Virus record (IMG/VR): IMGVR_UViG_3300025889_001196
Coordinates: 1-20,430 of that record
DNA: 20,430 nt
Source: a virus
Strand: one strand, 5' to 3'
Made by a program: the position numbers and the translations under genes. A model generated the notes under the pieces. The model was not told where the DNA came from. It worked only from the letters and a program-made list of their open reading frames with translations, and made no database searches. Position 1 is the stretch's first letter. Each line of letters opens with the position of its first letter. Below, in pieces: positions 14,998 through 19,922 of the stretch.

Positions 14998-15445
14998 TGC
15001 AAGCGATTGGGCAGGCGAAGGCAGTGGCAGCATCGAGCTGAAAGAGGGCTGGACCCCGGCGGTCATCGATGAGGTCGTCCAGAAAACCAGCGGAGCCGGG
15101 AATCAATACGTATCGGTTCGGTTCAGCTTGACCGAATACAACGGCAAAAAGCTCTGGGAAAATCTCAATGTCTGCCATCCGAAGGAAAACGTGCGAGAGA
15201 TTGCTTACCGCATCCTGGCGAACATGATGAACGCCGTCGGGATCAATTCGATCCAGGACGAGAAAAACCCCGGCGAGCTGCAAATGCACGAGCTGCGGAT
15301 TTTGGTGGGCCGCGACAGGGACGGTGATTGGGCCGTGAAGGCGTTTGAACCCAAGCAAGGGTCAGGGGTAGCCCCCGAGTTTAGAACGCCCCCAGCGGCC
15401 TCTCCGGCGCCCACAGCGGCATCTGATGAGGATATCCCCTTCTGA
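14987..15445 (+). CDS. DUF669 single-stranded DNA-binding protein
   Basis: The 152-residue protein shows the DUF669 pattern: a start with an 'aSDWageG' segment, a strand-rich centre (NQYVSVRFSLTEYNGKKLWE then NLNVCHPKENVREIAYRIL), and a disordered Pro/Ala-rich linker (residues 130-145). It ends in DEDIPF, the acidic-aromatic tip by which SSBs recruit partner proteins. It likely coats single strands made by the exonuclease and recruits the Sak4 ATPase and replication proteins. The start has GGGGGGAGCG about 10 bases before ATG. The stop overlaps the next start (TGATG). Confidence 0.85.
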   Translation: MAFNASDWAGEGSGSIELKEGWTPAVIDEVVQKTSGAGNQYVSVRFSLTEYNGKKLWENLNVCHPKENVREIAYRILANMMNAVGINSIQDEKNPGELQMHELRILVGRDRDGDWAVKAFEPKQGSGVAPEFRTPPAASPAPTAASDEDIPF

Positions 15446-15870
15446 TGAATGGCGACCCGTCTCGGGTCGCTGATGCTCTGGGGTTAAGGCGGGTCGGTTC
15501 CGAATATAAGGGGCCGTGCCCGATCTGCGGCGGAAAGGACCGATTTCACGTTAAATCGGGTCGATCCGCCGACTTCCTGGTTCACTGTCGTCACGGCTGC
15601 TCATACAGCGATCTCGCGAGAGAGCTGGAGAGCCGGGGGATAGTCGACCGCGACGATTACGTCGCCCCAACGCATCGGCGATCCGATCTCGAGCTGGCTG
15701 ACCACATGATTCTGGTCATGCAAGGCGCCGCGCTACGCGGCGAGACAATAAGCCAGAGTGACCGCCAGGCGGTCGCGCTGTTGATAACAAAAGTGGACGA
15801 GGGGCGAATCGCGCGGCTGCGCGCGTTACGGGACAAATTAGGGGGTAGTAATGGAGTATCAAAAGGATGA
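15445..15870 (+). CDS. Zinc-ribbon protein of primase type, no catalytic domain
   Basis: Residues 23-52 contain GPCPICGGKDRFHVKSG followed by FLVHCRHGC. Cys25, Cys28, Cys48 and Cys52 fit the zinc ribbon found at the N-terminus of phage/plasmid primases (Prim_Zn_Ribbon type), which reads the priming site. At 141 residues it lacks a TOPRIM or other catalytic domain. The remaining sequence (residues 75-141) is helical and uncharacterised. It directly precedes a RepA-like helicase gene, as in split primase-helicase systems. Either a catalytic subunit lies outside the window, or the protein helps load the helicase, or it works with host DnaG. Confidence 0.7.
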   Translation: MNGDPSRVADALGLRRVGSEYKGPCPICGGKDRFHVKSGRSADFLVHCRHGCSYSDLARELESRGIVDRDDYVAPTHRRSDLELADHMILVMQGAALRGETISQSDRQAVALLITKVDEGRIARLRALRDKLGGSNGVSKG

Positions 15871-16942
15871 GTTTTTCTGGGATCGAATGGCTGCGAGCAA
15901 GCTCGGGCAGTTCAATCCGAACGAACCGTGGGACATGAAGATAAAGCAGCCGGAATGGCTGCTCGATAAACTGATCCCAGCAAGATCGATTGGCATGGTC
16001 TACGGGCCGAGCAATAGCGGGAAGTCGCACATTATCTGCGATCTGATCTCGGTGCTGCTGCACGGCAAAAGCGAGTGGCTGGGCCGGGAGATTAAGCCCG
16101 GCCATGTGCTGATGTTCAGCGAGAGCCTGGGACATATCCAGGCGCGAATGAAGGCGTATATCAGCGCGGTCCCTGGCGAGCTGGAGTTTAAATTCTACTC
16201 GCTGCCGAATCTGTCGCTCGATATCCGCGATATTGATCTGCTTCAGGCGTGGATTGCATCGATGGAGCATCCGCCGACGACGCTTATATTCGACACGCTG
16301 GCGACGGCTTTCTCATTCGATGAGAATGACAACCGGGAGGCGTCGAAGCTGATCGCTGCGCTCGAGAGCAAGATACTCCCGCTGCTGCCGCCGATCTGCA
16401 CCATCATCATTGTGCATCACACCAGCAAGGTGTCGGAAGGTAAATCCGCCAGGGGCGCGTCCGCACTGATCGGTAACATCGATTACTCGATCAATGTGAT
16501 GTATGACAAAAAGCAAAACCTGACGATTGCGAGCTGGGAAAAGGATCGCTGGCGCCTGGTTGAAGAGCCGCCGGTCTGGGCTGGCACCATGCACCGCGTC
16601 CCGGTCGAATTCGAAAATGGCAGCGCTGATATTTCTATTCTGGATTGGAGGCCGCACGATACCGAGGCAGCCGAGCTGGCCGAGCGCCTGGCAGAAGAGA
16701 TAAAGAACCAGAACATTCGCGAGGAAGTCTTTGATCTGATTGATAAAAACATCGGGGGATATGTTCACACTCACCGGACGCTGCGCGCGCCGTCGGAGCT
16801 GAACCCCATCGGATTCGATGCGAAGTTTAATAACAAGCGGCAGGAAATCTACGATTTCATTCGCGAGAAGTATGACACCGCTGACGTTATCAGCTCGCGC
16901 GGCAACATCACCGGATTCACCGTAATAGGCAAAAAACAATGA
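15851..16942 (+). CDS. RepA-type hexameric replicative helicase (AAA_25)
   Basis: The 363-residue protein has Walker A GPSNSGKS (52-59), a catalytic Glu in FSES (89-92), Walker B TLIFD (144-148), a histidine motif IIIVHHTSK (185-193) and RGASAL (201-206). This set matches RSF1010 RepA-like/AAA_25 ring helicases. The C-terminal 90 residues look like a winged-helix type tail. It should unwind the phage replication fork and partner with the zinc-ribbon protein upstream, which it overlaps by 20 bases. AGGGGG at 15839-15845 is its ribosome site. The stop codon lies within a long terminator stem. Confidence 0.8.
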   Translation: MEYQKDEFFWDRMAASKLGQFNPNEPWDMKIKQPEWLLDKLIPARSIGMVYGPSNSGKSHIICDLISVLLHGKSEWLGREIKPGHVLMFSESLGHIQARMKAYISAVPGELEFKFYSLPNLSLDIRDIDLLQAWIASMEHPPTTLIFDTLATAFSFDENDNREASKLIAALESKILPLLPPICTIIIVHHTSKVSEGKSARGASALIGNIDYSINVMYDKKQNLTIASWEKDRWRLVEEPPVWAGTMHRVPVEFENGSADISILDWRPHDTEAAELAERLAEEIKNQNIREEVFDLIDKNIGGYVHTHRTLRAPSELNPIGFDAKFNNKRQEIYDFIREKYDTADVISSRGNITGFTVIGKKQ

Positions 16943-16995
16943 TGATGACGACAACCCCCCCCTATATAAAAAGAGTCGTTGTCATCATCATTTTT
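16941..16995 (+). terminator. Intrinsic terminator after the replication operon
   Basis: A stem of about 14 pairs (16942-16955 with 16978-16991, one C-A mismatch) closes a loop rich in C, TA and A, and is followed by TTTTT (16991-16995). The stem overlaps the helicase stop codon. It should end the early transcript that starts near the HTH gene. Confidence 0.85.
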
Positions 16996-17008
16996 CAAGG
17001 CACACTAA

Positions 17009-17099
17009 GCAGGGGCTTTATTGATCCCCTGCGCCCTTGGGGGGCGCTAGGGGAGTCAACAAATCCTAGTCCTGCAAGTAGTGCCTAGAACCCCAGCGC
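17009..17099 (+). other. Structured intergenic leader with competing hairpins
   Basis: Three pairings are visible: GCAGGGG/CCCCTGC (17009-17015 with 17026-17032), GCGCCC/GGGCGC (17031-17036 with 17042-17047), and GCGCT-a-GGGG with CCCCAGCGC (17044-17053 with 17091-17099). The second and third share bases 17044-17047, so they exclude one another. CTAG occurs three times within about 40 bases (17047-17050, 17066-17069, 17085-17088). The region lies between the terminator and the next gene, whose ATG follows the last stem with no Shine-Dalgarno sequence. It could be a structured leader, a small RNA or part of an origin; sequence alone does not decide. Confidence 0.45.
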
Positions 17100-17100
17100 G

Positions 17101-17346
17101 ATGGCACTCGACGTTAATACAATCGCCGTCGTCAAAGCGCTCGACGAAGCGGTCGGGCGGTCGGTGAGCTATACCGAAATCCGATTCATGTATTTGCATC
17201 ACGGCGGAGAGCGGCGGCGCCTGGCTGAAAGATTGGAGGCAGTCGTCGCGCAGTACCCGAGCTGCGTCGCCTGGGATATGCGGATCGGCAGCGACCGCAG
17301 ACTCGAGACCTGGGTGCGGGTCGATAAGGCCATCGGGCCGGTCTGA
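17101..17346 (+). CDS. Small basic/helical protein, function unknown
   Basis: The 81-residue ORF begins immediately after the structured leader with no recognisable ribosome site. Residues 1-30 look like a short helical domain (DVNTIAVVKALDEAVGRSVS, then YTEIRFMYLHHGG) and residues 35-75 form a second helix plus strands ending in a TWVRVDK segment. The layout (helix, 'YTEIR', helix, strands) resembles small winged-helix-type phage proteins, but no family is recognised. The stop lies four bases before a LexA-box-like operator. It may belong to the transcript that starts in or after the leader. Confidence 0.5.
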   Translation: MALDVNTIAVVKALDEAVGRSVSYTEIRFMYLHHGGERRRLAERLEAVVAQYPSCVAWDMRIGSDRRLETWVRVDKAIGPV

Positions 17347-17349
17347 AAA

Positions 17350-17369
17350 TACTGTATGAATTAACAGTG
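17350..17369 (+). promoter_or_regulatory. LexA (SOS) box candidate
   Basis: TACTGTATGAATTAACAGTG contains CTGT (17352-17355), eight bases, and ACAG (17364-17367), the invariant halves of the gammaproteobacterial LexA site. It differs from the consensus TACTGTATATATATACAGTA at five of 20 positions, none in those halves, and closely resembles the E. coli recA operator (TACTGTATGAGCATACAGTA). The site lies in the gap before the modification-gene block. No clear -35/-10 pair overlaps it apart from a TATGAA at 17355-17360. Confidence 0.65.
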
Positions 17370-17451
17370 TACAAAAACTTTACGGGGGGAGGGGAGGAGA
17401 GTAGATTTAACACATGGCCGGGGTGGTCCTGGCCGAAAGGGAGAAATCAGC

Positions 17452-17949
17452 ATGGAACAACGCAAAACAGTCGAATATGGGTACGGCGCAGAAAAGCACA
17501 CTTATCGCAAGATTGGCACCATTCAGACCGGCGCGGAGCGCATTTGGCGCGAGTCGGGAGAGACGGCTTGCAATTACACCGAATATCACATGGCGGGTTA
17601 TCAGGATTTAGACCTATACGCATGGGGCAATGAGGGTAGTTTCGTGCTGCTGACTTTTGCCGAGGTTTCAATTCTCGAATCCTACTATCAGAACCGCGTT
17701 TTTCACGCAACCAGCGATAGCCGCAGTACTTATGATATTGGCGAGAATGTAGAAATTTATACGTTTACTGCGGGGCATCACTCTCATCTAGGCACTAATG
17801 TATTCCGATTTGTTAAGTCGGCTTTTAATGGTCGTTTAAAGCTCGAGGGCTATCGCTTAGACGCTGAACAGGTTGGCAACTATGATAATGGCGAGCCTTT
17901 CTTTCGGTATCGACTCGTTGAGCTTGCCGCTGCTACGGAGGCCGCGTAA
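17452..17949 (+). CDS. Unknown protein at the head of the DNA-modification block
   Basis: The 165-residue protein starts at ATG 17452 with GGGAG eight bases upstream. It is strand-rich with many aromatic residues (TEYHMAGYQDLDLYAWGNEG, then VLLTFAEVSILESYYQN), with no signal peptide or membrane span. A HHSHLG segment near residues 109-114 could bind metal but is not diagnostic. I recognise no family. It is the first gene after the LexA-like box and is coupled (TAATG) to what follows, which makes it part of the same unit as the glycosyltransferase. Upstream, 17384-17398 is a purine-rich G tract, too far from this ATG to be its ribosome site. Confidence 0.6.
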   Translation: MEQRKTVEYGYGAEKHTYRKIGTIQTGAERIWRESGETACNYTEYHMAGYQDLDLYAWGNEGSFVLLTFAEVSILESYYQNRVFHATSDSRSTYDIGENVEIYTFTAGHHSHLGTNVFRFVKSAFNGRLKLEGYRLDAEQVGNYDNGEPFFRYRLVELAAATEAA

Positions 17950-17999
17950 TGAGTTACCGCGCATTTGTAATTAGAGACGAGGTGCAGTATGAAAAATGA
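17949..17999 (+). CDS. 16-residue coupling or leader peptide (doubtful)
   Basis: An ORF MSYRAFVIRDEVQYEK starts in TAATG overlap with the preceding gene and ends after the start codon of the next one (ATG 17989). It contains the GAGGTG ribosome site of the next gene. Translation through it could bring ribosomes to that start. It may equally be a chance frame. Confidence 0.25.
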   Translation: MSYRAFVIRDEVQYEK

Positions 18000-18240
18000 C
18001 GTTTTTGAAAAAGCCGTAATTATTGATTCCAAAAAGGCAGCGCAGGAGGAGTGGCAACAAATGCCCGAGTTTGTGCAGGAAAAGCAGGAGCCATACTCGC
18101 AGATCATTTTCCGTTTTGAAACTGAGCAGGATTTGATCGAGTTTTCAGAGCTGATCGGTCAAAAGCTAACCAGCAAAACCAAATCGTCATGGCATCCTTT
18201 TCGTCCGCACCGCGACCCGAGCAGGAAGGTGTACCGATGA
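17989..18240 (+). CDS. Small protein of the 'TKSxWxP' phage type, linked to base modification
   Basis: The 83-residue protein contains YSQIIFRFETEQDLIEFSEL followed by IGQKLTSKTKSSWHPF. The pattern 'i.frF.t.eD...Fa.LIGq.lT.KTKSiW.P' is one I recall in small phage proteins found near DNA-modification genes; no biochemical role is known to me. GAGGTG at 17979-17984 is its ribosome site. Its stop overlaps the glycosyltransferase start (ATGA), so the two are translationally coupled, which supports a joint role. The fold looks alpha/beta, like a small ferredoxin-type domain; this is a guess. Confidence 0.65.
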   Translation: MKNDVFEKAVIIDSKKAAQEEWQQMPEFVQEKQEPYSQIIFRFETEQDLIEFSELIGQKLTSKTKSSWHPFRPHRDPSRKVYR

Positions 18241-19097
18241 ATCCTCGATATCCGGTTTTTATTGTGTCTAAAGGGCGATGGGCAAATATGCTCACCGCTC
18301 GAGCGCTGGACGAAATGAGCGTACCGTATAGCCTTATCGTCGAGGAGTCAGAGCGAGAGCTTTACGCATCGCGATACTCATGCCCGATTCATGTTTTACC
18401 GCAGACATATCTGGATAGCTATGAAACTTGCGATGACCTTGGTGATAGTAAATCTCGCGGCCCGGGCGCGGCGCGAAATTATGCGTGGGATTTAGCGGCG
18501 GCTGAGGGAGTAAAGCGGCATTGGGTCATGGATGACAACCTCGACGCTTTCCATTACTTAAACAGAAATCGGAAGTGGGAGGTTCGATCCGGTAAAACGC
18601 TTGCAGCAGCCGAGGATTTCACTGATCGATATAGTAACGTGCCGATCTCAGGTTTGAATTATTACTCTTTTTGTAAGCGCACCGATGCGGTCCCCCCCTT
18701 TGTGGCGAATACTAGGATTTACTCTTGCTTGCTAATTGAGAATGCGGCGCCTTATCGATGGCGCGGACGATACAACGAGGATACCGACCTTTCGCTGCGC
18801 GTTTTAAAAGATGGGTTGTGCACGATTCAGTTCAATGCGTTTTTGTGTGGAAAGGTCACGACTCAGAGAATGAAGGGTGGTAACACGAAAGAATTCTATT
18901 CTGGGGAGGGGACGCTGCCCAAGTCGCAAATGATTGCTGATTTGCATCCCGATGTCGCGAAAGTGGTGTGGCGTTTTAACCGCTGGCATCATCATGTCGA
19001 TTACAAACCATTCAAGAAAAACGCACTTATTCGGATTGTCGATGTGCCGGAGGGTGTAAACGACTACGGAATCTTTGAAGCTGAATACGATCAATAA
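18237..19097 (+). CDS. TET-associated DNA-base glycosyltransferase (TAGT / GREB1-related)
   Basis: ATG 18237 is chosen because GGAAGGTG lies six bases upstream and the product opens with the family start YPVFIVSKGRW; an in-frame ATG at 18189 would add 16 unrelated residues. Over 286 residues the family motifs appear in order: GPGAARNYAWDL with RHWVMDDN (a DxD-like metal/nucleotide-sugar site, residues ~75-102), a NTRIYSCLL segment (~156-164), RWRGRYNEDTDLSLRVLKDG (~172-191), CGKVTTQRMKGGNT (~203-216) and RWHHHVDYKPFKKN (~252-265). Members are predicted to transfer sugars to hydroxymethylated or otherwise oxidised bases in phage DNA, protecting it from restriction. No TET dioxygenase, methyltransferase or hydroxymethylase is seen in the window, so the acceptor base is unknown. 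Confidence 0.8.
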   Translation: MNPRYPVFIVSKGRWANMLTARALDEMSVPYSLIVEESERELYASRYSCPIHVLPQTYLDSYETCDDLGDSKSRGPGAARNYAWDLAAAEGVKRHWVMDDNLDAFHYLNRNRKWEVRSGKTLAAAEDFTDRYSNVPISGLNYYSFCKRTDAVPPFVANTRIYSCLLIENAAPYRWRGRYNEDTDLSLRVLKDGLCTIQFNAFLCGKVTTQRMKGGNTKEFYSGEGTLPKSQMIADLHPDVAKVVWRFNRWHHHVDYKPFKKNALIRIVDVPEGVNDYGIFEAEYDQ

Positions 19098-19115
19098 ATA
19101 AAGGGAGAGAGCAAA

Positions 19116-19295
19116 ATGATAAGCATCGGAGAGCATTGGATCGCCTTGGCGGTCGTCGCCCTGGTCGCTGCGTTTGGTTTCGCTGGCGACGGTGACCTGG
19201 CGGAAGCCGAGCGGCAGCAGGCGGAATACTGCGCTAACGTCGAGGCCGATACCTGGCCCGACTATCGCGGGATATATGCGGAGGTATGCAAGTGA
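19116..19295 (+). CDS. Small membrane-anchored protein with conserved Cys/Trp tail
   Basis: The 59-residue ORF starts at ATG 19116 behind GGGAGAGA. Residues 7-25 form a hydrophobic span (HWIALAVVALVAAFGFAGDG), and the rest (AEYCANVEADTWPDYRGIYA then EVCK) has two Cys and a WPDY segment of a kind seen in small phage proteins of unknown function. It may face the periplasm, where the cysteines could pair. It overlaps the next small gene by ten bases. Confidence 0.55.
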   Translation: MISIGEHWIALAVVALVAAFGFAGDGDLAEAERQQAEYCANVEADTWPDYRGIYAEVCK

Positions 19296-19447
19296 AATTG
19301 TGCAAAGAGTGTGGCCGCGTTGACGGCCACCATCCACACTGTCCAGAATATGATGATCGGGATTTCGTCGACGACGAGCCCGATTGTTTTGATGAGTATC
19401 GCGAACAACGAGAGAGGGATCAGGATGTATGTCAGCGGAGAGATTGA
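19286..19447 (+). CDS. 53-residue zinc-finger protein
   Basis: ATG 19286 (or GTG 19292) opens MQVKLCKECGRVDGHHPHC, where Cys6, Cys9, His15 or His16 and Cys19 form a compact metal site. It is followed by a very acidic middle (YDDRDFVDDEPDCFDEYR) and a charged end. GGAGG-like sequence at 19281-19284 is close to the start. Such mini zinc proteins in phages often bind host polymerase or nucleic acid, but none is identified here. It overlaps both neighbours. Confidence 0.5.
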   Translation: MQVKLCKECGRVDGHHPHCPEYDDRDFVDDEPDCFDEYREQRERDQDVCQRRD

Positions 19448-19631
19448 AAAGGTTTTGGCATTTATGGATAGCGAGGATTGCGATATTGCAATCAGAGCAG
19501 CGCATACGATGGCGCAAAGATTCCGCGAGGATATGGCGATCACTCAAGACCTGGCGGTCGTTAAACTCTCAGAATGCAGAGAGCCGCCGCTGGAGATTGT
19601 CACGTTCGCGGGAGGATTGAGCGATGACTGA
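19425..19631 (+). CDS. Small helical protein, function unknown
   Basis: ATG 19425 has AGAGAGGGATCAGG directly upstream, better than the much earlier ATG of the same frame (19311), which would run through the zinc-protein gene. The 68-residue product (VSGEIEKVLAFMDSEDCDIA, then IRAAHTMAQRFREDM) is helical, with no recognised family. It overlaps the DUF3310 start by eight bases, consistent with one small-gene operon. Confidence 0.55.
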   Translation: MYVSGEIEKVLAFMDSEDCDIAIRAAHTMAQRFREDMAITQDLAVVKLSECREPPLEIVTFAGGLSDD

Positions 19632-19887
19632 TCTAGTCAACTCGCCCGAGCATTACAAGACCGGCGACATCGAGTGCATTGCAGCCATCGAGGCAGCGAT
19701 GACCCCCGAGGAGTTCGCCGGGTATCTACGCGGTAACATCATCAAATATATATGGCGTTACGATAAGAAACATCGCAACGACCTGGCGCTCGCGCAGCGC
19801 GATCTCGAAAAAGCGCAATGGTATCTTCACCGGCTGCTGCACTTCCGAATAAAAAAATGGGGGGTGGGGGGTGCCGACATCGGCTGA
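19624..19887 (+). CDS. DUF3310 family protein
   Basis: The 87-residue protein carries the family pattern VNSPEHYKTGDIECIAAIEA ... YLRGNIIKYIWRYDKKH ... DLEKAQWYLHRLL. DUF3310 proteins are widespread in phages, sometimes fused to nucleotide metabolism enzymes, with no firm biochemical role. The domain covers residues 4-75; the last 12 residues are encoded by an A7 run and two G6 runs (19851-19871), where length changes by slippage are plausible. It closes the early small-gene block before a structured boundary. Confidence 0.85.
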   Translation: MTDLVNSPEHYKTGDIECIAAIEAAMTPEEFAGYLRGNIIKYIWRYDKKHRNDLALAQRDLEKAQWYLHRLLHFRIKKWGVGGADIG

Positions 19888-19904
19888 TATCATTAGCACC
19901 CCCC
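19866..19904. terminator. G/C hairpin at the early/structural boundary
   Basis: GGGGGGTGC (19866-19874) pairs perfectly with GCACCCCCC (19896-19904), enclosing a 21-base loop. There is no T run after it on the plus strand; on the minus strand an A7 complement (T7) follows about eight bases away, so it may stop leftward transcription. It could also roadblock or insulate transcription at this gene boundary. Confidence 0.5.
19885..19893 (+). promoter_or_regulatory. Extended -10 promoter candidate for the structural gene
   Basis: TGATATCAT is an extended -10 (TG-n-TATCAT, five of six to TATAAT) placed in the loop of the G/C hairpin; no -35 is recognisable (TGGGGG at the right distance). The expected start point is about 20 bases before the next ATG. 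Confidence 0.3.
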
Positions 19905-19922
19905 CCTACCTGGTAACGCGCA

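Noticed and set aside
17384-17398. G-quadruplex in the purine-rich tract
   Set aside because: The G runs are uneven (6, 4, 2) and would allow only a weak two-tier structure; no functional support is visible.
17414-17611. ORF starting at ATG 17414
   Set aside because: It overlaps the 17452 gene in another frame, has no ribosome site at proper distance and yields an Arg/Ala-rich product with no pattern.
19311-19424. Upstream extension of the 68-residue ORF
   Set aside because: It overlaps the zinc micro-protein gene in another frame and lacks a ribosome site, whereas ATG 19425 has a good one.
19851-19918. Frameshift product of DUF3310 through the A7 run
   Set aside because: The A7 tract is slippery, but the shifted frame gives a short Gly/Pro peptide with no pattern, so a programmed event is not supported.
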